A stretch of DNA of 64,000 bases, from positions 584,343 through 648,342 of the forward strand of contig NMRA01000019.1 of NCBI GenBank assembly GCA_002633005.1, read 5' to 3'. Under the pieces are notes generated by a model that worked only from the letters and a program-made list of their open reading frames with translations, was not told the DNA's origin and did not search any database. Position 1 is the first letter of the stretch; every line of letters begins with the position of its first letter. This document shows positions 14,815-28,100 of the stretch, piece by piece. The stretch is from Phoronis australis. Its lineage: Eukaryota > Phoronida > Phoronidae. A program made the translations under genes and the position numbers.

Positions 14815-16784
14815 GTGTTATCAGCTTTTAACGAAACTTTGAATCAACAGTCAGACGGATGATGTTTACAATTTTATTCGTCAAACACTGCTGGTCGTGT
14901 GTTAAATCAACTGTGTCCAGGACCAGAGTATATAGCTGTTTCTAACAATTATACAAAAGATATCGGAAGGATGACCACTAGTGTCCCAGGCTCAAGATAT
15001 TTTGAGTTTAAAATGTGTTGTTTTGTTTCATATTGCAACTATCAATCTACGTTCACGTCTGCAAGTGGGACCTACACGTAACTAAAGCTCGCGAAATGCA
15101 TGTAATGCGATTTGTTACTGCGCGAATAGTGCACCCCTGTCAATACTCTTTGGCTTCAGTTGTGTCATCAAGTCGACAATATAGTCGATTCCAATCCCGA
15201 CTTATACACCTGCGAAGTCATAGTTCATAATTATCCCCTTAAACAGGTGCCAACGCGAGGAACCCACGTATTGGCAAACGAGAGTGATTAGCAGGCGAAC
15301 AATTAACGTTGCGGAGCTTACGTTGATTTCATCTTCGAGTCCGGAACATTCAGAGCGTTTAAAACACATCGATAATGCCGAGAAGCAGATCAAAACTTAA
15401 GCCAGCAACGAAACCAACAATATTAGCGATACGTGGTCTATCATATTACGAACATTCAGATCTCAACTTTGTTTGGTTCAACTAAAATGCAGCTAGTCCT
15501 TTGAACCAATAAATCGTCTCGTAACACACTGTGGTAGCAGACGAAATCATACTGGTTAAAATACTACCCTTTCAACATCGAATCAAAAAGGACAGAGAAT
15601 ACAAATGCGGCCCTTACATATGGATCATTCAAATTGGCCTACAAATTGAGGACCTGTGACTGTGAGTGAACTGACACATAGCCACGTTTTTTTTCTAAAA
15701 AAACTGTGACGTCATGGCAACAATTAGACTTCCCGAAACGGGCCCGTGGACTCGTCTTACTCTCGAGGCTTTCGCTTGGCCAATGGCGGGTTACAGAAAT
15801 GCTTGCATGGAGATCCGAAGTGCTCAGGTTTCTGTAGCACCGTCACTCCGTCGCGCCTGAATCGTGAAAATCAGATGAAGAAGAAAGTGTAAAGTAAAAA
15901 GGAAACAGTCTGTTGTAGGGCTGTACAGGCATTTTGTGTCTTTAAAAAGGACATTCTCGAATTGATTTTACAGGCAGAAAATGAACAGAAGCACGGATTC
16001 AAACCCACAAGCTTCGCAGTAGCAGCCACATATGGAATTCCAAGTCTATCAGTTCTTAACGCGTACGGGTTTTACACGTTAGCGCGTTAATCTAGGCTGG
16101 GGAAGGGTTTCGCTTGTATAGGCTTCGTTAGCATTATGGTACTTTACCGTGTTCCGGTTCCGTTAATCTTTTGACTTGATCAGACTGAGATTTTGATGCT
16201 CTAGAAGCTTTTATTCGTTGTAATTTATACATTCTAGTGGCCCAAATCAGTCACTAAATTCAAAATCTAGTAGCTTGACCAAGTGACAATGGCCAATTGA
16301 CATAATAACAATGAATTGGAGTTCATCCCTGTTAGCTGGATTTTATTCAGGGCATCTCATTTTCATGATTTGTCCAAACAGGAATGCCAAGCAGGTTGAA
16401 AGCAGTCTTAGTCCTGTGTGGTGTTTTATCTCTGAAACTGTACTCTCGCCACATTATAAACAGGTCAGTCTCACTCAATCACAGGGCCCTCATGGGATCT
16501 GTTGCAGCGTAGGTGTTTATGTCGACTACCACAGCAATAAGTCGGCAAACCAGCAATAATAACTGCTTGTGCAAGAATCAGAATCACGTTCACTCGTGAA
16601 TGTGAGGGCCAGGGTCATATTTTAGAATACAGATTTGTACAAGTCTTAAATAATCAATTAACCCGTTCTCAGAACCCGTCCCACCTAACGTAGTGACGAG
16701 CAAAGCCTTTACCAACTAACACCTGACAGGGTTGGAATCATAGCCAGCTGAGCGGGGCATTTAAGCGTAGTATTTTTAAACACC

Positions 16785-16890
16785 GGCCTAGATTTCAGCG
16801 AATGTCTGCTAGAAAGGAAATTGATTGCAATAAAATGTCCACAAAACAACGGATTTTGTTCTTTTCTAGTTCTAGTCAAAGCTGATTTGA
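16785..16890. repeat. Dispersed repeat, copy 1 of 3
   Basis: It carries gatttcagcgaatgtctg and ggattttgttcttttctagt. Related copies lie at 23560 and 24424. The 24-bp minisatellite follows directly. Confidence 0.6.
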
Positions 16891-17081
16891 ACTTCACCAC
16901 GTACATCCTATCCAACTTCACCACGTGCATCCTATCCAACTTCACCACGTGCATCCTATCCAACTTCACCACGTGCATCCTATCCAACTTCACCACGTAC
17001 ATCCTATCCAACTTCACCACGTGCATCCTATCCAACTTCACCACGTGCATCCTATTCAACTTCACCACGTGCATCCTATCC
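16890..17081. repeat. 24-bp minisatellite, eight copies, with CACGTG E-boxes
   Basis: The unit aacttcaccacgtgcatcct plus atcc repeats eight times with few changes. Six units contain CACGTG and two have CACGTA. Because 24 is a multiple of three, both strands stay open, giving repetitive peptides (NFTTCILS or MHVVKLDR). These are repeat by-products, not genes. Confidence 0.95.
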
Positions 17082-17449
17082 GACAATAATCCCCAAAATC
17101 CATTTCTGACCCAGTCAAATCTACAATGCTCCCGTTAATATATTTGTTTAAGAGGTTAAAACGTCATGATGTAGCAATTATGAAAGATAAAAACAGCAAA
17201 ACCCATTGTCATTTTAGTAAACATTGAATATTCTTCAAAAAACGCTTTCTGGCAATGTTAACTGGAATCGAGGCGGTGACCTCATCAGTTGTTTCCACCC
17301 GATTTAATTAGTCTTTTTTACCGTCTTAATCGGTCTATATCCACCTCGCCTCTTTTACGGTCGACCTCACCTTGCCGAGACGTGTCGCGTTAACCTCTGA
17401 GGAAGGTAAGAAACGACACAACGACGTCAGTGGTTCGTCTGCAGAGTTA

Positions 17450-17720
17450 ATGCCGCTATATAGCTGTGCATCTTTCCCGCTTGTCCGAACCATGAAACTG
17501 CGAAGAAAGCGGGTATATCGAATTTTCGACTTCCTCGAGAGCCCGAAATGCTTAAGAAGTGGCTCGAGGTAGTGAAGAATGAAAGGTACGCTGTTAATAG
17601 CAAGTATGAGGCCGTGAAACATCTCCGAGTCTGTGGCCGGCATTTCGTCGACAGTGTTCTCTGAAGAATTCCGGCTTACCAAAGAACTACCCATACGTTC
17701 CGTTGTCTGTGCACTGATGT
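17450..17720 (+). pseudogene. Decayed THAP zinc-finger domain
   Basis: The frame 17467-17664 translates to a C2CH THAP signature: C-IFPA-C (17467 on), then NFRLPRE, then the conserved block LKKWLEVVKNERY, then VCGRHF near 17629-17646, which gives Cys-x2-His. THAP domains bind DNA through this zinc site and occur in P-element transposases and in host regulators. The start of the domain (MPLYSC, 17450 on) is in another frame and a TAG lies two codons before the first Cys. The expected residues after HF also appear only after a frame change near 17653, while the original frame stops at 17662. No transposase catalytic region was found downstream. It is probably a relic, although an exon with sequencing indels is possible. 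Confidence 0.7.
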
Positions 17721-20700
17721 TCACAGCGCTCCTCTAGTATTTCTTGATCAGTGTATTCCGGTTCGAACCTAACGATCCGACCCATGAAGCCTTCGTCGGA
17801 TGACTGGCTCTTGACTATATGTTAATCGAGATTGGCGCCGGGCGAGTTGCCATGTATTCTGCGTTCTGTTTCAAAATGAATTATTCTCATCCTAACCAAT
17901 GCTTATATAAAACTGAAACAAAGTCTGTCTTATTAGATACAATTTGGAAATTTCTTTGCAGTATTCGTAAGTGCAAATGTTGAGAAGCCAGCAATGAATA
18001 AACCACTGCGTTACCAGCTTTTGATGCCGTGAACGGTAATTGACCGAGCACGAGGCAGTGTGAGCGCATGCTAATTCAGTGTTTGCCGACAAAAAACAGT
18101 TGTGAAACAATTACTCGATTTTATATGCTATTGTCACATGTTAGGGGAATCTTTATTTAGAAATACAAATGCATTATTCAAATCATTGTTAATGTACAAC
18201 CTTTGCCCTAACGGTCTGTGGTTCCCAAGGGGAACCCGGACTTCGCGGCCCCCGACAAGTAAGTAGATTTTCAATTTCGTGGCTAATTCATGTAAATAAT
18301 TACGTGCACATTATTTCTTTGGCTCACTGTTACCAGTGTTTTAGTGGGACGTAGGCGCAGCCAACCACCTTTTGGCATTTGAACGTAGCGCCTACGCACC
18401 GTAAGTTAAGTTCAGTGCTAAAGGTGATACGGTGGGCTTTCGGCGCCTACTTACCTCTACTTTTACCACTACAGCACTGACTAATCTTTTCGTGACTGGA
18501 GGTTTATTATCTCCGAACAGACCCCAAGCTCCTGCTACGGACCTTGGTAAATTGGCCTGCCGAACTTTGTAGGCTACGGTGTCAGTCCAAATACCAATAA
18601 ATCCGTAACAGCGAAATAAAACAACACGTTTTATAAAAACTTGGTGTATTTTTAAGGGTTTTACATCGAAGTTTGGTGATTTATTGGTGTTAAACGATGA
18701 ATTCAAGCGATAAGCTGACACCAGTAACCCGTGTTGTGAACTGCTGAACAGACTGTGTGTGAAACCAATGACGTCATTGGATAATTTCAACACCTCCGTC
18801 TGCCGTCAGGTGTCAGGTAACGCAACCGAACGTGCCGTTATCGAGTAGAACTACTCGATATAAATTGATACAAATAGGTTGTTTTGGGGGTGGCATTCTC
18901 CTTTAAAATTTCTGTCGCAGCCCCAGAAGACCAGCAGCCCTGGTTAATCAGACATGGCTGACTAAATGGCTCTACGCTGCAACGCAGAAAGAAAACTTCA
19001 GGAAAGCCGCACACTCCAGACTCGTTCACAATATCACCCTGACATGCATTCGATTTTAACGGTAGACAACCATTCAACGGCTTGAATTCTACTGAGCAAC
19101 GAGGTCGAGTCACATAGCCAGCCAATGGACGCACGAATTTTAACCAATGAAACTTGTGTGATCGTGCGATTTGCTTGTAATGAATAGCGGTACCTCAACC
19201 TTGCATTTTGGCGAGGGTTTGTTTTGCGTCTGCGGATCGTGTACGTGGGCTGTAGGTTTGTTCGAGGTGCGATGCGGGCGCTTGTGTGTGGTGCTGAACA
19301 AAGCCGGCGTAAAAAGCGAAGGGTTAATCTCCTGAGTATATGCGAAGAGCCGAAGCTCATTGAGGAAATATTCTCTCCAGAATAAGCGCTGGACTGCCGT
19401 GCGAGTTATCGTGACTTACTTTTCTCGGGTCTTGCTAGATCCGGCTGCCGTGTGGGTATGCATTCCTCTCCCATCTTCAAGAAATGGTTTGGCATTCATA
19501 ACTATTCTTGGTTGATTTTAAAAAGGTTTTTGAAAGATATAAAATTAAATTCTTCGTTGAGCCTCACAAACTTATAGGACTAATTATACTGAGCTTGCTT
19601 TCCTAGTGACCGGCTTATCCGTCAGGTCACGTTTTTCAAAAGAGGATGTCGCCGGTCATCGGTGTTACAAATTTTGGGGAAAATAAAAGCAAAAGAAAAC
19701 ACCTTTACGTAAGAAAGACGATGTATTTTTATCAACTCAGTCGAGCTATCTTTCCAGAACACCTTAAAAAATAAGCAAATCGGAAGTCTTCACGTGTTGC
19801 CTCAGTCAATTTTTCAAATTATCACATGTTATATAAATACAATGCACAGTAGTGGATCAAGGCTGTCACAAAAGGAAAGTGGGCGTGTAATAACTAAAAA
19901 TGGCTTGCCGGGCGGTTTTCTGGTCTTATGGCGGTAAAGGGGTGAGGACCAGGTCCCCTATATCCGTCTACGACACATCTTGGAATGAAAGTGATGTGAA
20001 GATATAGTTTCCATCAATTTAGAGCATGTTATTGTATTATCTAATCGAAAGATGACATTAAAATAGGAATATGTTGTTAGGCACAATTCTGTTTGTTCTT
20101 AATTTTCTAGTGGAGCTCAGAGTCGTTTAATTTTGCACATAAAACTGATAGTGCACCACTGGAGAGTAAAAAATAAGTAAATAAATATTATTTCGTTTTT
20201 TCAAAAGTTACCCCATTCATTTTCTCGCTTTTAAAGATACTCCTTCCCTACATTGACCAATCAGAACACAGGATGGGTTCCGTCAATCAAAAGATATCAC
20301 TGAAATATAAACATTTCGTAACTTTCAGCCATGTTTGTGTTTGCCTCATTTAACTATTATTTTTTTAAAGTGGGGGGGTTTCCGAGAAAGCCTCAATACA
20401 CATGGCGGCATTTGAGGGAATACCCATAATGCACGAGTCAGCTGCCACTCAATGCGCCGGCCATTTTAGGTTAAGTTAGAAAATATTTGGAGTTTGATGA
20501 ATGAGCATTATTTGGTCTTAGTTTTGACTGAAATTAGTTGCACAGAAATCCGTTTTATGAAGGTTTTAATAAAATGAAACGGAAAGCATGTCTTTATAGG
20601 GTGTTGCATTCCAACAGTCCTGTATTTATTTGCAGCAAATACAGTTAAAATTGTCGAATCCTTATTTTCTATTTTTGATTGGTCTTGAATTTTGGAACTT

Positions 20701-22028
20701 AAACTAACTTAAGATTTTGTGAGGTTTCACAAGAGTTTAATTTTTTTTCAGCAAGCAAAATAAACTTTGGGTAGGCTTGTCTTACGACCACGGCTAATAA
20801 ATATTCAACATTTAGAGTGACCCATATTTCCAAAATCGCCATGAGGACTCAGACGATCGATCGCAAACTTGTTGTTTTCAAATGGTGAACTCGGCAAGTT
20901 CGCTGCTCGTTTTCAATCCAGTTTCTGCCGTCTAAAGTCCAAATCGATGACATTATCATTTGATTGGTAACGTTTCGGGTGAAAACGTATATCAGCTTTT
21001 TAAATGCAGTTTTCAATCAACATATGAAGAAGCAGCTAAAAATCTGTACAGTTTCATTGCTATTACGTAACATAAAATCTCGACTGCAAAACGCGTAACT
21101 GCACATATATGTTTCAGATTAGGTCAGTTCAATAAACGACTGACTGCCGAAGGACATAGAGCAGCACGCAACATTGTTGAATAATTACGCGCTTGAATTG
21201 GTCCCGTGTTTTGGTGGCGTTTGCTATGCAGTACGTGTAAATTGGGAAACCACTCAACAGAGACCCTTCGACCCAAGGCAATCCGGAGATGTGGGATCCG
21301 CGACAGTTAGCTCCGCCCCCTTTATGTCAAACAATGATAGTATCACATCGAGTGGTTTGTTGAATGATCTTAGAATCTTAGGGAGACCTAATGAAAACAA
21401 AATACAACGCAAGCACAGATAAGACACGTGACCCTATTAAAAGTTGGTCTTGGTAAACTAGATTAGACAACGAATTAAGTGATTATAATACTTTACTGAT
21501 AACATGTGCATGGAATATCTCTACAGTAAGTGTGTGTTTTCGGTGCAAAATGTAGCATTCCAAATGCTCTGACTCCCAATTTATTGACGCATCAGAACAC
21601 ACTTGGATCATTATTGTTGAGAATTCGTTACCATTTCTACACTCAGCAACTCAGTGTTTTTTGTTGCACCAAACTACAAAGAGAATTTGAGCAGTTTTAA
21701 CCGTCGATTTTCTTTGTTTTTTTCCAAAATACCTGAACATAAATACATCACGAATTCAAAAATCTGTCTAACACAATCTGAGGTAAACAAAGTAATGCAA
21801 CACAAATTGTGTCTTTTATGTTCGTTATGGTATCAAAGACATAAAGACGTGTAATTCGTATCTAATAAACGATAATCATAATTTCCCTTCTGGTAACTAT
21901 TCGCTGTCGTAGCATGTTATGAACGGGACGCACGTCATGGATGCGCTTTACCACACTGCTCCCCTATAATGTAAACGAACAAGGAGTATTAATTGTGGAC
22001 TATTGCCCGTCATTGAGTGCTTGATTAG
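17721..22028. other. HHEX upstream region
   Basis: No gene was recognised. It contains a 20-nt palindrome at 18840-18859 (atcgagtag, aa, ctactcgat). CpG is frequent. The longest minus-strand frames (18392-18793, 19034-19360) have no known domain. Distal HHEX enhancers may lie here, but none is identified. Confidence 0.5.
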
Positions 22029-22116
22029 CCCAATGAAAGGGGCCAATACACACCTCATTAAAAGCCTGTGTATATTCGGAAGCTGATCAGAAGAAACCGA
22101 GACATCGCACGAAGGC
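22029..22116 (+). promoter_or_regulatory. Putative HHEX core promoter and 5' UTR
   Basis: Two CCAAT pentamers lie at 22029-22033 and 22043-22047, and a TATA-like gtatat stretch lies near 22069. The HHEX ATG is at 22117, so the 5' UTR would be short. The motifs are short and could occur by chance; no transcript start is visible. Confidence 0.3.
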
Positions 22117-25100
22117 ATGCTGCATTCACTATCACACTCGAGTAGTCAACTCTCGGGTCTGGCCGGGACCCACGGTTTGATCTACGTCCCGCGAGACAAT
22201 CCGCCGTCAGACTCTCAGCACGGACAGACTTCGTTTATGATAGATGACATTCTAGGTAGACGACGCAGCTCGTCACCTGTGAGGCCAAAGCCCGTCGCTA
22301 ACCACCCAGGACTGGTCAAGCCAACGGCAGTCTATGAGTCCTTACCTTTCTTTCCAGCGGCCCCTTACCCTGCTGCCGCTACCGCCAGTCCATTGTACCC
22401 ATTCGCAGCATTCTCCAGAACCGACTTCCCGCCCGGCTTTATGGATATCCATAGCCCGTTTGCAAAAAGCCTTTTTGGTGGTGAGTATTGCAAATAAAAA
22501 CAAGCGATGAAAAACTAATTTAAAATGTTAAGAAATTAACCACAAACATTTAATGTGGGTAACAAGACTTTTCCAGGAATTTAAACACTTTTGCTGCAAA
22601 GGGATTAAATTTATAAAAGTAGTTTAGAGAACAGAATAACGAATGCGTGACTTTTAACGGTTGTTATACTGAGTTTTCATTTCGGTAAAAATACGTTTAT
22701 TTGCAGTAATTTATGTGTTGCAAAGGAAACTATAGTGTGTATATTGTAAAGTTTGACCTGTTTTACTTCATCAGTTGTGACTTGAACTTTTGAAATTTCC
22801 AATTAAAACAAAGTCAGTATCTCACGCGTTTTTTTTCATTTTAACGGTTTTAACTGCCAAAAGATCACTGCTTATTTAAAAATAATGTAGACCATTTCTC
22901 TTTAATTAAACACTAATCTTTTGCTATATTTCCCGGATATTAATTATTGATTTTTCCAAATATGACTACTTGAAGAAAATCCGCTTGACAAAAATGTCAG
23001 ATCGTCAGCAAATAATTGACTTCTTGTATCATCCTCCAACTTTTTATCTGTGCTTGGGAATATGCCGTGTGTACATAATTCTTGAAGTACACGGAAACAC
23101 TCTTTGAGTCTGGTCACATTCACCACGTTTACTAGTTAGCAGAAATGTGTGAAGTTGAACCGTGTGATTGAAGCAAGGACCTGCTTAATATAGTGGAGAT
23201 ATCTACTTGTACTTGAGTTGAAGTATCTCATTCATCGCATCATTGTAAAAATATAAATTTTCACGAACTTCGTGCTGACCATCATAGTTTACAAGAACGT
23301 TATTTTAAACGAGTTAAATAATTAACTCTGATGGCGCTTATCACCAACGACTGTTTGTTTCCTATTATTGCTGTGGCCGAAAATAAGGAATGTCATTTAG
23401 TATTGGTTCTACAGGATTAGTCTTTTGAAGAAAGTAATTTTCTGAGATCTGGCTCTCCACCTCCCGCGGTTCCATTCAAACGTTCTGCTGGCGGAGGTAA
23501 ATTCCGCAATGGCAACCTATTTTAAGCGCATTTACTGAAATCGCCTGCCTTAACTTCAGCGAATTTCTGACAGACTATGACGAGAATTGGCCATTTGTAA
23601 AAAAATCTCAAAATCTCAACGGGTTTTGTTGCTTTCTAGCTCTGGTCAAAGTTAATAACAATAATAATACCAAACAGTCGTCTTCGGCCGTAAAACCAAT
23701 AATGTCCCCTAAGTCGCCCAACGAGATCCCTACCGTTAGGGCTCTGTTATATTGAACAATGATCTGATGCCGACTTATTAAATGCGCTTGTGTGGCTTTG
23801 AAATAATAAAGCCAAATACAGGGTGGAAGGCATTGTTTACTCCATTATACACTAGCAGGACACATTATTGGTGAATTCATACAGTCTTTTTCGCAAAATT
23901 AGTGTAAAAATATGAAAAAACACGCGATTCATTTACATTTGCATAGCGGTTGGCTTGGTAATGGCAAATCACGATGCTGAATAAAATCCACTCATCCCGA
24001 AATTATGAAAGATATAACGAATCGTAATACAAATACAATTATATAACTCTGTGTTTATGCTTTTTAAAGCACGCTTCTTCGGTGGAATTACTAAAAATGT
24101 GGTGTTCGAAATTGATGGTGAGTTTAGGGCCATCATTGCATAACCCGCCCCCCACACTGCGAGCAGAGCCTCGTGAGTTTGGGACCATCGGTGTAACCCT
24201 CTCACGCTGCGGACGGCGTGTATTGAGATGGACAGTGACTTCGATAAAACATATATAAAGTGGCACTGCAAGCGAGAAAAGGGATTCACTGAATTAGTCG
24301 CAGCGAGGGTTCGAACTTGGAACCTTTGAGGGTTTCAGCAAAACGTTCTGCTGGCGTTGCTAAGCCCCACTCGCTTAATAATAGAGTAGTTTAGTGAATT
24401 GCACTAGTAGAGTCATACGCCTTGATTTCAGCCAATATCTGGAGGACAACGGCCAGTTCTATGAAAATCTCAAAAAACACAGATTTTATTGTCTTATACG
24501 TCTGGTTCAAGCTCATATTTTCGAAAGTCTATCCCATCAGACAATAATATCAAAATGTGTTTTCGGCCGTAAAAAATAATGTAACTTTGAAAGAAAGCTT
24601 GCGTATGTACATATATGTATATACATGTACGGTATAAATAATTTGAATAAACATTTATTTTACTTTGCATTACTAATTTGCAAAACTGAATTTCCTGCTT
24701 CGTTGAACCAGTCTTGATTGATTTAAATTGTATTTATTTATTTAAATAATTATTTTCATCCTCAAACTCCCATATCTACTTCCACAGCCGCATAATAATT
24801 TGATGAGTCAGGATTATAGCTTGTTAAAAACCAACAAGGCATATTCAGATGTTTCGACGAGATAAACTCAATTGAGAAATGATCACTTGCCTCGTACGGA
24901 AATGCCCCATTACAGAGGGAAAGTATTGGATTAATTCTATCATACGAATTGACGTTTCTAATGAAGACTTCATGAGTTAGGGTTCAAATCTCAGTTGGAT
25001 TCTTAATTTAGCGCGTGATTAAATTGAAACCTGTCGAACTTATGTCCAATACGTGTTTACCGAGTTAAGATAAAAAACTCCAATGATTGAGTCACGGAAC

Positions 25101-28100
25101 TGTAGCAAATGTCGGATAAATTGGTTCTTAAATCGGTATGGTGTTGCAATAACGTTGAAGATGTCAAAAGTTTAAACCCGTGCTCTCTGCCAAAGAACAA
25201 GTTTTTATTTAGCCCACTTCATGTTATGAGATTGCTATTGTCTCAGGAAAAGCTGGCAACTCGTTATTTCTTCAGACTTAAGATTAGTAAAATTCCAGGT
25301 CACGCCGTAAGATCACACCTATCTTGATTAAGGAAACTTTTAAGACCGATTTCGTGACGGTAAATTGCCTAAAACATAACGTGTTTCCTGGCATAAAGCT
25401 GTCATTTCAATTCCACTGTGCCTGTACTGTAAATAATAAAGCATAAACAAAATCAAAGCTACCATTGTAATGTGTAACCTATTGGACTGCAATCCGTTGC
25501 GATTTCCGAGATGATTCTTTGTTAAGTTTATTATGCTTCAAATTCACACACCCATAAAATTCCCGTATTGACTAAATCGAAAGTTTTACTTGTGTTACGC
25601 ACGTCCGTGATAAAACAGGTTGTCATTAAATTAACGAATCGCTGATGCAATTTAAAGTGATATCTCTTAATGTGTTTGTTTTCGTTAGACAACTTACCCA
25701 GTCTCGGTAATACAGCAGTCGTGGACAAACAACATAATATATCGGGCAATTAAACAAACACTTTATTAGTTTTAGATAAATAAATGTGTAATTCAAATTG
25801 ATGTCTAATTGTATGGTCCACTATTGACCGCAATACAAATGTTTACCTGTAAATATATGAGTATTGCTAAAGCGTAAGGATTATCAAATGTCTTAGTGGA
25901 AGCTCTCACGATGTTGCGAGCCAGCGCGTTCGGATTACAAACACTCGTGTCTAAAAGCTTGAAACTCGACTTATGGCCTTGAAGCTAGTTAGCCTTAACG
26001 TAGCTATTGTGCTTCGTTTATCATCTAATTAACTACGTCAAAAAATTGATACTTTTACTTTCACTTGTCCGTCTGCCTGCCTGTCTGTCCGTCTTTCACA
26101 AGCTATGCACGGAATACGCTTCCGGTAATTTTAATGGTTACGGGCGTCTTGCAAAAAGTGACACTAATGAATTTTTATTCTTCTTCGTTTCGGTTCCCCA
26201 TGCTCTAACCAAAAATCTAATCAATTGATCTTTCATCGTTTCTTCAAAACCCCTTCACTACATTTTGAGAGACAAGCGAAGGTATAATGATAACGATAAC
26301 ACGAGTTAGAATAATAAGAAATGGATAATTTGAAGAGGAATTAAATTAAAGGTGATTAATTATGACAATAACGACAATGTTAGCGCTAATATTAATTACG
26401 TGGTAATGGAATTAGAAAATATAACAACAACACGACACTGTTACAAATTTAGAGTAAAAGATCATGTTTTTATTCTCCCAAACATTATACGTAACTTATG
26501 ATTTTTTTCTGATTTTTTCTGATTTTTTCTGAAAGGTATAGGAAGTTGTAAAACACTGACATTTCGTATTGACTTTCACAACCCAAAGAGTAGGCCCTAC
26601 AAAGACACCGTAATTGTTGCCAAATTGGTGTCAGAGCCAAACTCAGACATGAAGATTTTTCCTAACTCAGAACACCACATCAATTTTCTCAGCTGTTACA
26701 ATACATTCCCTCCGTCATTCGAACGCTATAAGAATGTTTGTCAAACGTTTCGCGGCACTTGTGTATGGCTTTGTCAATAAAGTTCTGGTGACCGTCAAAA
26801 AATAAATAATTAAACTTAAAAATTATTAATTGAATTTTAATAATTTCTTTTAAAGATAAAGGCCACTTTGAAAAAAGCAGTATTTAGAAAGTTGTTTCAT
26901 CTCCTTCGTATATTATGATTCATAGTGTGATTTTTAACAGAAAAAGCGGATAATCTCCATAAAACCAGGTTTCAATTTTTCCTTGTACTTACTCAACATT
27001 AAACACTTGTAGAACAGTTCAAAAGGAAACTGTGTGACACGAGACGTTATCTCTCAACACCAGGGATAATTTTTGTCACGCACCGATTGTTAAATTTCGC
27101 CACATCCTCGTTACTCTCAGTAATTACCGGGGTTCGTCTTACAAATGAGTGTTCAAGTGCTCTCAATTAACCAGCAACAGCTCAATTACTCACGAGTCAC
27201 GAAATTGTGTTGACTGGTCTTCAACGAAACAACGGCAGACGCGACCTCTATCAATGGACCCGCTAAAAATACCGTTGCGCGAGTTTTCTCATCTTAAACA
27301 CTGAGGCCCGTTCCAGAAAACTGACTTATCTAAGACAAATATTAAATTTCAGTCAATTTTAAGATAAAATTTAAATTTGTCTTAAGACCGTTTCAAGAAA
27401 GAGATACTTGACTTAAGTTTTTGACTTTTTTTCTTAATTTTGACTATTTTATCGGATGTGGAAGTTTCAGAGTTTGGAAATTGAGACAAATCTTAGACTT
27501 ATGTCAACAATGAACTTAAGTCAGTTTCTTGTAACGGGCCCAGGTCTTTTTTCATCTAAAACATCGGTCTTATTTTACTCAAAGTCGTTCCTTCCTTGAT
27601 AGAAGTCAACAAGTACATTTCACCTGCTCAGTTGTTTCAAGAAACGTTCGATTGTCTTGCAATTGACGATCATTCGTCAATACTTCACATCAACTTGTGA
27701 AAGTCGCCAAATAATGAAATCGAACATACGAACCCGGGAATAGTCTCTTCTCTCCTTGTCCTGGGCGTTCATATGTTTGTAGTCAGCTGATGCAGTCGAT
27801 ATAGTTTGTACCTAGATGACCTGATAAAGCTGAAACCAAGAAATCAATGGAAAGTGTTTACTTAATTTGTAAGATTATCAGTGTTCCTCGCGATCACTGC
27901 TAGCAAAAGTCGGTTCCACTACAATAAATCTCGTATATTAGGCCAGGGTAATTATGCAATACTGTGTGTCTTCGGTGTGCAGCAATTAACTGCACGGGTA
28001 AGATAAGTGGGGAGAATTAAACAGGTGTCCTTTTCTCAACCTGATTAGGGAGATGATGGTCATATAGCTACTTGACTCCTCAGAAGGATAGATTTTTAAA

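Larger units (their letters stand above)
9425..16784. other. Gene-poor region with small transposon remnants
   Basis: Apart from the listed MITEs and the CATATA microsatellite, nothing specific was recognised. Overlapping minus-strand frames near 10.8-11.7 kb show no domain. Confidence 0.5.

Noticed and set aside
16709-17138. Repetitive peptide ORFs on both strands
   Set aside because: The 24-bp period keeps all frames periodic and stop-free; the peptides are by-products of the minisatellite.
17335-17724. 129-aa minus-strand ORF
   Set aside because: It is antisense to the THAP relic on the plus strand, which explains the coding-like composition.
18392-18793. 133-aa minus-strand ORF
   Set aside because: No start context, domain or splice partner was recognised; its composition resembles translated non-coding DNA.
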